A DNA stretch of 64,000 bases. Source: CBDAQR01 sp965199055 (GTDB taxonomy: Bacteria > Pseudomonadota > Gammaproteobacteria > Pseudomonadales > Halieaceae). Both the position numbers and the translations under genes were made by a program. The stretch lies in the NCBI GenBank assembly GCA_965199055.1, contig CBDAQR010000003.1, forward strand, positions 1,550,001-1,614,000, given 5' to 3'. Under the pieces are notes generated by a model. That model ran no database searches, was not told where the DNA came from, and worked only from the letters and a program-made list of their open reading frames with translations. Within the stretch, counting starts at the first letter, position 1. Every line of letters begins with the position of its first letter. Below, one piece after another: positions 1 through 7,477 of this stretch.

Positions 1-7
1 ACGGGTG

Positions 8-12
8 TCATA
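8..12. repeat. Target-site duplication TCATA, left copy
   Basis: TCATA at 8-12 directly abuts the left inverted repeat of the 13-1288 element. The identical pentamer at 1289-1293 abuts the right one. Five bases is within the range usual for IS3-family target duplications. Confidence 0.9.
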
Positions 13-74
13 GAGGTGGACCCAATTCTTTGAACAGCAATACCCGATTCTATAAGTGGATGCCTGCCCTGGAT

Positions 75-902
75 TTAAGCTGCCATGGGTATTGGCAGCG
101 CTTCGAAGTAAAACTGATCTGGTGTCTGCCGGTCAAGACTGCTGTGGGGTCGGCGGCCGTTGTAGAACCGGAAGTAACGATCCAGGCCAGCCTTGGCGGC
201 CGAGACAGTGTCGTAGGCATGCAGGTAAACCTCCTCATACTTCACTGATCGCCAGAGTCGCTCGACGAACACGTTGTCCCGCCAGGCGCCCTTGCCGTCC
301 ATGCTGATTTGGATGCCGTCGTCCTTCAGCAGACTAGTGAAGGCCAGACTGGTGAACTGGCTGCCCTGGTCGGTGTTGAAGATATCCGGCTTGCCGAATT
401 TCTCCATGGCCTCTTCAACGGCTTCCAGGCAGAAGTGCGTATCCATGGTTGTAGAGATTTTCCACGACAGCACGCGCCGAGAGTACCAGTCCACAACAGC
501 GGCAAGGTAGACAAAACCCCTGGCCATCGGGATATAGGTCAAATCCATCGCCCAGACCTGATTGGGTCGGTCGATAGTTAGGCCCCGTAGTAAGTACGGA
601 TAGACCTTGTGCTGCGGATGCCGCCGAGTGGTCTTGGGCTTGCGGTACAGTGCTTCAATGCCCATGAGACGCATCAGTCGACGAACTTTGGTACGGCCCA
701 CCCTGTGGCCCTCCTGCCGCAGCAGATCCTGCAGCATCCGGGAGCCCGCGAATGGCAGCTCCAAGTGAAGCCGATCTATGCGATTCATGAGTATCTGATC
801 ACGCGGGCTAATAGGCTTGGGCTGGTAATACACCGTGCCTCGGCTGATATCCAAAAGTTTGGCCTGTCGACTGATTGGCAGTTTGTGGTCGCGGTCGATC
901 AT
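75..902 (-). CDS. IS3-family transposase OrfB (DDE integrase domain)
   Basis: This 275-residue protein is the catalytic half of an IS3-family transposase. An N-terminal HTH_21-like segment is followed by an rve integrase core. The DDE triad is visible as D120 (in AMDLTY), D178 (in NTDQGSQ) and E214 (in FVERLW), giving the DD35E spacing typical of the family. It overlaps the end of orfA by four bases (ATGA) and lies in the -1 frame relative to it. Expression may therefore be by translational coupling or by -1 frameshifting into an OrfAB fusion. No A6G slippery heptamer is present at the junction, only a short A4 run. The gene appears complete. Confidence 0.93.
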   Translation of the reverse strand: MIDRDHKLPISRQAKLLDISRGTVYYQPKPISPRDQILMNRIDRLHLELPFAGSRMLQDLLRQEGHRVGRTKVRRLMRLMGIEALYRKPKTTRRHPQHKVYPYLLRGLTIDRPNQVWAMDLTYIPMARGFVYLAAVVDWYSRRVLSWKISTTMDTHFCLEAVEEAMEKFGKPDIFNTDQGSQFTSLAFTSLLKDDGIQISMDGKGAWRDNVFVERLWRSVKYEEVYLHAYDTVSAAKAGLDRYFRFYNGRRPHSSLDRQTPDQFYFEALPIPMAA

Positions 903-1201
903 TTTCTTTCGCTCAGCAATCCCGCCTTGTTGAGCGCGCCTTCTAAAAAATCGTTTTCCAAGGTCAGCTCACCGATTTTGGCATGAAGCGTCTTCACATC
1001 GACCGGCGGTTCCTTGCTCTCACCGCCGTCAAACACGTCAGCGGACCGCTCCAGAAGCTGTGTCTTCCACTGCGTGATCTGATTCGGGTGAACGTCGAAC
1101 CGCTCGGCGAGTTCTGCCATGGCCTGTTCACCCTTGAGGGCCTCCAGCGCCACCTTGGCCTTGAATTGAGGTTTGTGATTGCGGCGAGGTCTTCTAGCCA
1201 T
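899..1201 (-). CDS. IS3-family transposase OrfA (helix-turn-helix, leucine zipper)
   Basis: About 100 residues starting MARRPRRNHKPQFK. A basic N-terminus and a helix-turn-helix (roughly residues 15-45, ending HPNQITQWK) bind the IS ends. The C-terminal part (KIGELTLENDFLE) looks like the coiled-coil oligomerisation helix of OrfA proteins. I chose the ATG at 1201 because AGGAG precedes it at good spacing and homologues start there; the frame stays open upstream to 1255. The C-terminus overlaps orfB by ATGA. Confidence 0.9.
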   Translation of the reverse strand: MARRPRRNHKPQFKAKVALEALKGEQAMAELAERFDVHPNQITQWKTQLLERSADVFDGGESKEPPVDVKTLHAKIGELTLENDFLEGALNKAGLLSERK

Positions 1202-1238
1202 TCTGATCTCCTGATATCGGGCAATACGATGCCCTAAG

Positions 1239-2039
1239 TCAGGCAGGGAATCCACTTATAGCGCTGTTCAGATTATTGGGACCACCTCTCATATCGTTCA
1301 ATCCATCATGGGGTCGTTCATGGTTATACAACACGATCCAGTCATCCGTGATCTCTCGAACTTCCTGCAATGTCTCGAACAGATATAAGTCCAATACTTC
1401 CTCTCGATACGTGCGATTAAAACGTTCGATAAATCCATTTTGGTAAGGCTTGCCGGGCTTGATGAAATCGATCTGAATTCCATGCGCTTGCGCCCATTCA
1501 GCCAACGCCCCTGATGTAAATTCAGGGCCATTATCAACCCTGATAATAGCGGGATAGCCTCGCCAGGCTGCAATACGATCTAATGTATGTATCACTCGCT
1601 CCGTAGTAATGCCCGAATTGATATCTATCGCTAACACTTCTCGATTGAAATCATCAACCACATTGAACGTGCGAAACCGATGACCGTGACGCAAGGTATC
1701 GCTCATAAAATCCATCGACCAACAGATATTGGCTGATCTAGGAACGCGCAATGGCAACGGATTCCTATTCGGTATCCTGCGTTTTACTTTACGCCGTATA
1801 TTCAGTTTTAACTCCATATAAACACGGTAAATCCGTTTGTGATTCCAACGTTTACCCAACGCTCTGAGCCGCTTACACAGCTTTGGAAAACCCCAGCGAG
1901 GGTGCTTCTCAACCAAGGCCAGCAACGCATCAATCAGCTCACTATCATCTACTCGCTTGGGCGTGTAGTAATACGCCGTGCGACTTAGCGCGGCTGCACC
2001 ACAGGCCGCTCGAATGCTGACAGGGTAATCCTTGCGCAA
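1239..2039 (-). pseudogene. IS3-family OrfB of the outer element, 3' end split by an IS insertion
   Basis: The visible frame encodes an rve-type transposase with D110 (SMDFMS), D169 (RVDNGPEF) and E205 (FIERFN), again DD35E spacing. The normal protein continues RPHDGLNDM up to 1289 and then reads into the inner IS (GGPNNLNSAISGFPA, stop at 1239-1241). Splicing out 13-1288 plus one TCATA restores ...HDGLNDMTPV..., the usual C-terminal start of this transposase family. The genuine C-terminus therefore lies at 12-1 and beyond the left edge. The catalytic triad is retained, but the last residues are replaced. Activity is uncertain. Confidence 0.88.
1289..1293. repeat. Target-site duplication TCATA, right copy
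   Basis: This is the right-hand copy of the 5-bp duplication flanking the inserted IS3 element. Joining position 12 to 1294 rebuilds an uninterrupted transposase reading frame. Confidence 0.9.
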
Positions 2040-2071
2040 ACGATCAACCCACTGCCGACGATGGACTGGCC

Positions 2072-2335
2072 CTAAAGCTTTTTTATGATCTCTTCCTGCA
2101 TCTGACTCTTCAGGCTGAGATCGGCATACATCTGCTTGAGCTTGCGGTTCTCTTCTTCAAGTTCCTTGAGCCGCCGTACATCGGAGGCTTCCATTCCACC
2201 GTACTTAGAGCGCCACTTGTAAAAGGTGCTGAGTCCAATGCCATGCTCTCGACATATGTCCGGAACCGGCACTCCGCTTTCTGCTTGTTTGAGAAACGCC
2301 ACAATCTGCGTTTCGCTGAACTTCGATTTGCGCAT
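2072..2335 (-). CDS. IS3-family OrfA of the outer element
   Basis: 87 residues. An N-terminal helix-turn-helix (KFSETQIVAFLKQAESG, then IGLSTFYKWRSKYGG) is followed by a leucine-rich coiled coil (ELEEENRKLKQMYADLSL) used for OrfA/OrfAB oligomerisation. The ATG at 2335 is preceded by AGGAG at about nine bases. The 3' end carries an A6G slippery heptamer, so a -1 shift gives the OrfAB transposase by joining to the downstream frame. Confidence 0.92.
   Translation of the reverse strand: MRKSKFSETQIVAFLKQAESGVPVPDICREHGIGLSTFYKWRSKYGGMEASDVRRLKELEEENRKLKQMYADLSLKSQMQEEIIKKL
2078..2084 (-). promoter_or_regulatory. Programmed -1 frameshift heptamer AAAAAAG
   Basis: On the minus strand the orfA frame reads ATA AAA AAG CTT TAG. 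The heptamer A-AAA-AAG lies in register two codons before the orfA stop, and the orfB frame is exactly -1. This is the well-known IS3-family slippery motif. A downstream stimulatory structure was not tested. Confidence 0.8.
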
Positions 2336-2504
2336 ATGTAAAAACTCCTATCACGTTAGTTTATAGAAATTTCTACGTATGAGTGGCGCTATTTTACGGG
2401 GTACTTACAAGGTGGAGTCATCTTTGAAACTTCAACAGCCGCAATCCAAATAAATAGCACCATGCTATCAAATACACCGCACGATCTGAACGCAGGTGCT
2501 CGAT

Positions 2505-3098
2505 ATGAGTAGCCTTCGAGAAGCACTTCTCTCACTACTCAAAGGCACACCCGTTGAGTTGGTGGATGAGCTTAGGGTAAAAAACCAACACCTCAGTGAA
2601 GAAATCGAGAAGACTAAGGCACAAGTTCAGAGCCTGCTGACCGATCAAGAAGAAGCCGCACAGCAATCGCTTCGGCAACAATCTCAGCTAGAGGACATGA
2701 AAGCTGCAAAAACTGCTGCAGACGAGGAATCAGAGCTCTTATTGCTGCAGCTTCATCAGGTCCAGGAAGAATTGGAAGAATGCTTTGTGAAGTGGCAAAA
2801 GGAAACCGAAGAGAACAAGTTAGCAGTTGAAGATAGAAATCTGCTGGACCTGCGGCTGAGTCAGGTGCTTGAAGAGTTAGAGTATCAGTTCGAGTTGCAC
2901 CAGGACGCGAAATCGCTGATAGAAGAATACGCATCTACCATCGAGCAGTCCAAAACCCTCTTATTGGCATTAATGCGATCCAGGGTCCCCACGAGGGCCG
3001 CGCCGGAAAGCGGGGCTTATACGCCCACCCCGCAAGCAGAGGAAAGACCCACGGAGGCCGATGCAAATGCAACCGACCAGGAGTTCGGCCTAGTGTAG
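2505..3098 (+). CDS. Coiled-coil protein of a surface-glycan gene region, function unknown
   Basis: About 197 residues and almost entirely heptad-like helix from residue 15 to 160. Two related segments occur: QLHQVQEELEECFVKWQ and RLSQVLEELEYQFELHQ. The tail (about 161-197) is proline-, alanine- and acid-rich and looks disordered. No catalytic motif or signal peptide is visible. Proteins with the LHQVQEELE type of motif are known to me from polysaccharide and glycosyltransferase regions, where they may act as scaffolds; that is recall, not proof. I prefer ATG 2505 (AGGTG just upstream) to GTG 2496. The outer IS ends about 95 bases upstream, so the original promoter may have been displaced. 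Confidence 0.7.
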   Translation: MSSLREALLSLLKGTPVELVDELRVKNQHLSEEIEKTKAQVQSLLTDQEEAAQQSLRQQSQLEDMKAAKTAADEESELLLLQLHQVQEELEECFVKWQKETEENKLAVEDRNLLDLRLSQVLEELEYQFELHQDAKSLIEEYASTIEQSKTLLLALMRSRVPTRAAPESGAYTPTPQAEERPTEADANATDQEFGLV

Positions 3099-3153
3099 CC
3101 GTCCCCTCGCCGTCATCTATACACTACCCTGATTTCAGAACAAGCCCACCTCT

Positions 3154-4449
3154 TCAACCTGCAGGCGAAAGCTTTTCAAGAATCCAATCACCAAAGGGGC
3201 GGCAAATCTGGCCCAAGTAGGCCGCATTTGGATTACCTGCACTGGATCTAGCCTGCTTGGTCTCAGTTTGATTTCGCGCGAAATCGCTTAACACCTGCAA
3301 GCCACCGTCAACATCTCCATAGTCGATGCTCAGGTGCGGCAATTTCATTTCGGACAACTCAATCTCATGCCACGTTCCTGCGGAAACAAGATAGTTAGCG
3401 TTTCGATTTCGAATGGCGTCCCAGACGATGCCCGAGGTCTTGAACCGGTAAACACCAGGCCTATAAAGCATGCAAAAAAGATCTGTGGTTGCAGTGAGCG
3501 CATCATATTGATAGTCGCTCAAGTTACCCCGCAATATCTTCACATTGCCATTATGTTCGCCAGCCACGGTCAGGGCGTCAACACTTCTTGAGAACAGCTC
3601 GGCATTGGGAAAATCAGTATTAAAGTGAAACGTGAAATCTAACTGCGGCAATGCTTTGGCAGCTTGCGCCCCCAACTCGGCTGCGAACAAAAAACCTTTG
3701 TCATGCTTGACGCCACCCAAATAAAGCAAGACGGAAGGCCTGTCGGTATCGGCAGCTTCTACTTGAGAAGGCAATTCCCGATAACAGACCGCCGGATGCA
3801 CTTCGATCTCATAGTTGATCAACATTGACTGATAGATCAGACGATAAGACTCGCAAGGCACAGCCAACACTACCTCGAAACGACCCATCTGAGCAGCTCT
3901 CTCGATAATCTCCAGCGCGGATTTGTATCGAAAGAACTCCCTGTGATCCTCGATAACTATCTCACGACCCGCTTCCATGCTGAGACCAGCGCCCGGGTGG
4001 TACATCATCGACAAAACAAGTTTCCCGGAAAACGTGTTCCTCAGACGCCACAACGCGGCGGCCAGCCCCTGCAACTGGGCACTAAAGCAGGTGTGCAGCA
4101 GAAGGTTCTCAGGCCGCAGTCCCGGCTCTTGCTGAAAAAGCCTCGTGACTTCAGCCTCAAAGGATTTCGCTAACGTACCGTGCTCTGGAGAGGGCAACGC
4201 TGCGGAGTTATCCATATAAAATGGAGTGTCGAAATATGCCTTGACCGGTGCATCTGCGGCGGAAGCTGACTCCAGGCATTCAGACTCAATAGTCGAAGCC
4301 GCAAGCACTTTAACGCTTACCCCTCGACTTCGAAGTGCGCTCGCCAGTTCAAGATTCACCGTTCGGTGGTGAGAGCTGGCGTTCTCATAGCCTGGGTCTA
4401 ATACAGTGAGTTCCACCGACCAATCTCTATCGTTAGGAGCCCGGATCAC
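3154..4449 (-). CDS. Glycosyltransferase-like protein (GT-B type, probable)
   Basis: 431 residues. The N-terminus (VELTVLDPGYENASSHHRTVN) resembles the first strand and glycine loop of a GT-B glycosyltransferase. The middle has LLYLGGVKHDKGF, like the start of the C-terminal Rossmann domain in GT4-type enzymes. Around residues 330-350 is FCMLYRPGVYRFKTSGIVWDAI, reminiscent of the donor-binding region. I infer transfer of a sugar to a surface glycan; donor and acceptor cannot be read. The GTG at 4449 overlaps the upstream SDR gene by 17 bases. An internal GTG at residue 12 is equally possible because neither has a strong ribosome binding site. It converges on the coiled-coil gene. Confidence 0.65.
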   Translation of the reverse strand: MIRAPNDRDWSVELTVLDPGYENASSHHRTVNLELASALRSRGVSVKVLAASTIESECLESASAADAPVKAYFDTPFYMDNSAALPSPEHGTLAKSFEAEVTRLFQQEPGLRPENLLLHTCFSAQLQGLAAALWRLRNTFSGKLVLSMMYHPGAGLSMEAGREIVIEDHREFFRYKSALEIIERAAQMGRFEVVLAVPCESYRLIYQSMLINYEIEVHPAVCYRELPSQVEAADTDRPSVLLYLGGVKHDKGFLFAAELGAQAAKALPQLDFTFHFNTDFPNAELFSRSVDALTVAGEHNGNVKILRGNLSDYQYDALTATTDLFCMLYRPGVYRFKTSGIVWDAIRNRNANYLVSAGTWHEIELSEMKLPHLSIDYGDVDGGLQVLSDFARNQTETKQARSSAGNPNAAYLGQICRPFGDWILEKLSPAG

Positions 4450-5188
4450 TCAGGCAACCATGAATACCGCCGGAAGCACTAATGCAGGTACCATGCAGGA
4501 AAGACGCCTCATCGGAGCATAAGAATAACGCCAGCTGCGCGATCTCCTGGGGTGTGGCCAGCCGTTGCAAGGGGTGAAACTCCCGCAACTGTTCAAGCAT
4601 CCCAGGCTTGCCCTCAAAGCCCTCGACCAGCATTGCTGTCTCCACAGCAGCCGGTTCGATAGCATTGATCCTCACCTTGTCGCCCAGATCAACTGCCAGG
4701 TTTCTCGTTAGCGCGCTAAGCGCTGCTTTGCTGGTAGCGTAAGCGACAAACTCCGGTTTCGTTTGCGTGGCATGAATACTGCTGATATTGACGACTGCGC
4801 CTCCTGCACTTTCAAGCTGTGGGAGTAGCGCCTGGGTTAAGAAAAACGGTGCCGAGAGATTAGTCCTAAGTGTAGCTTCCCAAGATTGACGACTTACACG
4901 CTCGGTGGGTGCAAGCTGCTGAGTGGCCGCGTTGTTTATCAACGCTCTTAGCCCCTTCTCTTGCACTACCAATGCAACATTTGCATTGAATTCGCCAGCG
5001 TACTGTTCATCGCCAGCGTAGCGATCTAGGTCAATTGGCAGGTATTCACCATCTGTGCAGGCTGACCGATCATACTGATCAGTCGCCAGAATACGGTATC
5101 CGGCTTCGCTGAACGTATGAACCAGCGCCTGCCCAATCCCGCCGGCAGCGCCAGTGATTAGCACCCAGGGTTTTACAGATCTATCCAT
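4433..5188 (-). CDS. Short-chain dehydrogenase/reductase (FabG-like fold)
   Basis: 251 residues, classical SDR length. The nucleotide-binding motif TGAAGGIG is at 12-19, NNAA at 85-88, catalytic Ser at 136/137, and Tyr150 and Lys154 in the YATSK motif. D37 after the second strand suggests a preference for NAD(H). The reaction is an NAD(P)-dependent alcohol/ketone oxidoreduction. In this setting, next to a glycosyltransferase and a DUF115 protein, a role in nucleotide-sugar or glycan precursor synthesis is plausible but not shown. The start ATG at 5188 opens a minus-strand unit with the glycosyltransferase. The 205-bp gap to 5394 should hold divergent promoters and includes a small ACCCC-A6-GGGGT hairpin at 5230-5245. 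Confidence 0.85.
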   Translation of the reverse strand: MDRSVKPWVLITGAAGGIGQALVHTFSEAGYRILATDQYDRSACTDGEYLPIDLDRYAGDEQYAGEFNANVALVVQEKGLRALINNAATQQLAPTERVSRQSWEATLRTNLSAPFFLTQALLPQLESAGGAVVNISSIHATQTKPEFVAYATSKAALSALTRNLAVDLGDKVRINAIEPAAVETAMLVEGFEGKPGMLEQLREFHPLQRLATPQEIAQLALFLCSDEASFLHGTCISASGGIHGCLSDPGS

Positions 5189-5394
5189 ACGCTACCTTAA
5201 TCGCGTCAGCCATATCCCCTCAGTGTATCACCCCAAAAAAGGGGTCGGTCCAAATAATGTCTTTTCCTGATTTGTGAACGATGCAATCATAGTTCCCAAC
5301 CGGAACGGATTTAGCTTTTCGCGTACTTACTACGAGCCAAAGGAATGAATCAGATAGCCAAGCCGGGAAAGATTAGCTATCTCGTAGGGAATCT

Positions 5395-6135
5395 ATGAGC
5401 CCAAACCTTGATTACAACAGACTGCGCAGATGGAAGGATAAGCACAAAGGCGATAGCTGCATTTTGATTTGTAACGGACCCAGTCTGAAGTCCGTCGAGT
5501 TTAGCCAGATAGATACCAACAAGTATGTCTTATTTGGGCTCAATAAAATATTCCTGGGATTCGAGCAATTTGGGATATCTCCCAAATATATTGTGGCAGT
5601 CAATCAAAAAGTTCTTGAACAATGTGCGGACGTGTACAGACATTTGCGTACGGTAAAATTTGTCAGCAACAGGGTGGATACCGCGACCATATCACTAGTT
5701 CACCCCGATCCATTCACTTACGTTATGAACACCCGCGACCTACCTGACAACCCTGAACGATTCAGTAAGGACATCTGCAAGTATGTGCGTGAAGGATGGA
5801 CTGTAACTCATGTAGCGCTGCAGTTGATTTACTACATGGGATTCCGAGAGGTTAGTATCATCGGCATGGATCACCGGTTTCAACAGTTCGTTGCAGGACG
5901 CGAGAACCAAGCATCCGTGATCGAAGGCGAGGATCGAGATCACTTCCACCCTGAGTACTTTGGCTACGGGCAAGAATGGGACTTACCAGATATCGCAGAG
6001 AGCGAAATCTCCTACGCAGCAGCACTGCAGGCATTTCAGAATGACGGCAGGAGCATCTTCGATTGCACCACGGGGGGAGCCTGCACCGTATTCCCCAAGC
6101 GCGAGGTCGCCAGCCTATACGGTCTCGAAAGCTAA
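5395..6135 (+). CDS. DUF115 (MptE-like) family protein, likely glycan biosynthesis
   Basis: 246 residues with the signature CNGPSL at 26-31 (GDSCILICNGPSL) and later GWTVTHVALQLIYYMGFREVSIIGMDHRF, both typical of the DUF115/PF01973 fold. That family includes motility-accessory-factor-like proteins and is frequent in surface polysaccharide and flagellin-glycosylation loci. The C-terminal half holds EGEDRDHFHPEYFGYGQEW, also conserved in short stand-alone members. No membrane segment or signal peptide is seen. AGGGAA precedes the ATG. Codons are AT-richer than in the flanking blocks, in line with acquisition by transfer. The 3' end overlaps the convergent MFS gene by four bases. Confidence 0.82.
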   Translation: MSPNLDYNRLRRWKDKHKGDSCILICNGPSLKSVEFSQIDTNKYVLFGLNKIFLGFEQFGISPKYIVAVNQKVLEQCADVYRHLRTVKFVSNRVDTATISLVHPDPFTYVMNTRDLPDNPERFSKDICKYVREGWTVTHVALQLIYYMGFREVSIIGMDHRFQQFVAGRENQASVIEGEDRDHFHPEYFGYGQEWDLPDIAESEISYAAALQAFQNDGRSIFDCTTGGACTVFPKREVASLYGLES

Positions 6136-7397
6136 TTTGGACTGCGCTGTGCGTAGAACCGGCCCAGCGTAACGCGAAATATGATAATGCTGATAACACC
6201 GACGAGGATCGGTAACGCGGCGAGGCCTTCGTAGCCGGCGTTGGCAACAATATAGCCACCAATGGCAGGACCCGGCGCCGCACCCAGCCACCATATGGCA
6301 TCGGTCGCTACCGCCCAGCGCCCTTTGGGATCCATCTCGGACATAATGCCGAGCACATACGGCACCACGAAGTAGAAACAGGCATTCCAGGCGAAATAGA
6401 GGAGAGCGAAGGCTATCGCACTCTCACCCAAAGCAAGCGCAGCGGCCACGGTGACATTGGTGGCGATACCAATCAGCGCCGGGCGCAGGTTGCCGTAGCG
6501 ATCCGCCAGCCATGCCGCAGCAACGCCACCAATAAGCCCGACAAAACTGGCAATGCCCAGCACTCGCCCTATTTGAAACTCATCCAAACCGGCGCGCAGA
6601 CCAAACTGCTCCAGGAATACCTGTATCGCGCCTTGCCCTATTTCATAGATAAACAGCGCGACGAGCGCGAAAATAGCGAACTCTTTATAGGGCGCACCAC
6701 GCACACCCAGTTTTTCCGCCGCCCGCTGCAGCATGGATAATGAAGCCAGATCGCTCGCGCTGAGCGTGTCGGCCTGGGCGTTCTTCGGTGGCGCCGGCAG
6801 CCATAGGCACAGCGGTATTAAAAGCAGCACCGCCAAGGCCATCATGATGTAGCCACCCGTGGCACCGAACGGCACCGTAAAATAGGGAAACAGGATAGCG
6901 CCCGCCGATGCGCTCAAGCCCCAGGTCACAGAAATAATCGCGAACACTCGCTGGGGATTAGCTGAAGACGCTGCTGCCGCGGTACCGGCGGCACCGATCA
7001 TGCCCGCACCGAAACCGGCCGTTAAACGCGCGATGCGAAATACCTCAAAGTGATCGGTGTAGGCAGCAACAAGGTTGCTGGTGAGCAGAATAGCGCCCCC
7101 ACACAGAGCAATACTGGAGCGGCGCAAGCGAGTTACCGGACCCGCCATGATCAGCGCCGTAAGGGCATACACCATGACTTCTTGCGACATGGCCAGTCCG
7201 ACACCGGCCTCGTCCCGGCCATAGCGCTCCATCACCGGGCCGAACAATTGTGCCTGGCCGTAGTAACCCATCTGGGCGAGGTACCAGCACGCCGTGATCG
7301 CCACGAGCAGTCTGATTGGTAGTTTCCCACCACTTGCCGGTTGCACCAGTTCTAACCTCTCGACTGTTAACGAATTGACGTCTTCCGGCGCTATCAT
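6132..7397 (-). CDS. MFS transporter
   Basis: A 12-helix major facilitator with the usual two halves, separated by a soluble loop around residues 205-240. Hydrophobic segments run from LLVAITACWYLAQMGYYG to ILVGVISIIIFRVTLG. A loop motif WLADRYGNLRP (like DRxGRR) lies in the second half. Substrate unknown. The frame is open to a GTG at 7430, but a near-consensus promoter for the divergent kelch gene lies at 7409-7437, so I prefer the ATG at 7397. It faces the kelch-repeat gene and may share its substrate; no CGAACGTTCG operator is seen here. Confidence 0.85.
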   Translation of the reverse strand: MIAPEDVNSLTVERLELVQPASGGKLPIRLLVAITACWYLAQMGYYGQAQLFGPVMERYGRDEAGVGLAMSQEVMVYALTALIMAGPVTRLRRSSIALCGGAILLTSNLVAAYTDHFEVFRIARLTAGFGAGMIGAAGTAAAASSANPQRVFAIISVTWGLSASAGAILFPYFTVPFGATGGYIMMALAVLLLIPLCLWLPAPPKNAQADTLSASDLASLSMLQRAAEKLGVRGAPYKEFAIFALVALFIYEIGQGAIQVFLEQFGLRAGLDEFQIGRVLGIASFVGLIGGVAAAWLADRYGNLRPALIGIATNVTVAAALALGESAIAFALLYFAWNACFYFVVPYVLGIMSEMDPKGRWAVATDAIWWLGAAPGPAIGGYIVANAGYEGLAALPILVGVISIIIFRVTLGRFYAQRSPN

Positions 7398-7408
7398 TCC
7401 GTTGATAC

Positions 7409-7437
7409 CGGACAGCCGAGAAACACCCACCTATAAT
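7409..7437 (+). promoter_or_regulatory. Sigma70-type promoter for the kelch-repeat gene
   Basis: CGGACA (7409-7414), a 17-base spacer and a perfect TATAAT (7432-7437). The -10 box covers the first upstream ATG (7436), so that ATG cannot be the translated start and the gene must begin further downstream. Confidence 0.6.
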
Positions 7438-7477
7438 GATTGCACGATTTTTAACTCGAGACACAGGCCACTACAGC

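Larger units (their letters stand above)
13..1288 (-). mobile_element. Intact IS3-family insertion sequence (1276 bp), inserted inside a second IS
   Basis: The element carries orfA and orfB on the minus strand. Its ends are 26-bp imperfect inverted repeats at 13-38 and 1263-1288 (22 of 26 match, both starting GAGGTGG). A second inverted stretch (TATAAGTGGAT, 51-61 and 1250-1260) lies just inside. It is flanked on both sides by the 5-bp direct repeat TCATA (8-12 and 1289-1293), as expected for target-site duplication. Removing the element and one copy of TCATA restores the reading frame of the surrounding orfB (see 1239-2039), which independently confirms the boundaries. The perfect duplication and intact transposase suggest a recent and possibly still mobile insertion. 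Confidence 0.92.
1..2409 (-). mobile_element. Second IS3-family element, interrupted by the inner IS and running off the left edge
   Basis: orfA (2072-2335) and orfB (1239-2039, disrupted) form an IS3-family element of the OrfA/OrfB -1 frameshift type. Its upstream end is probably at 2409. Read on the minus strand, the sequence there begins TGTAAGTACCCC, and a terminal TG is common in IS3 ends. The other end lies outside the window, so the terminal repeat and target duplication cannot be checked. The element was split when the 13-1288 IS inserted near the 3' end of its orfB. Confidence 0.75.

Noticed and set aside
51..73. TATAAGTGGAT inverted repeat (51-61 / 1250-1260) as the true IS end
   Set aside because: No direct repeat flanks these positions, whereas the outer GAGGTGG repeats have a perfect TCATA duplication and restore the interrupted frame.
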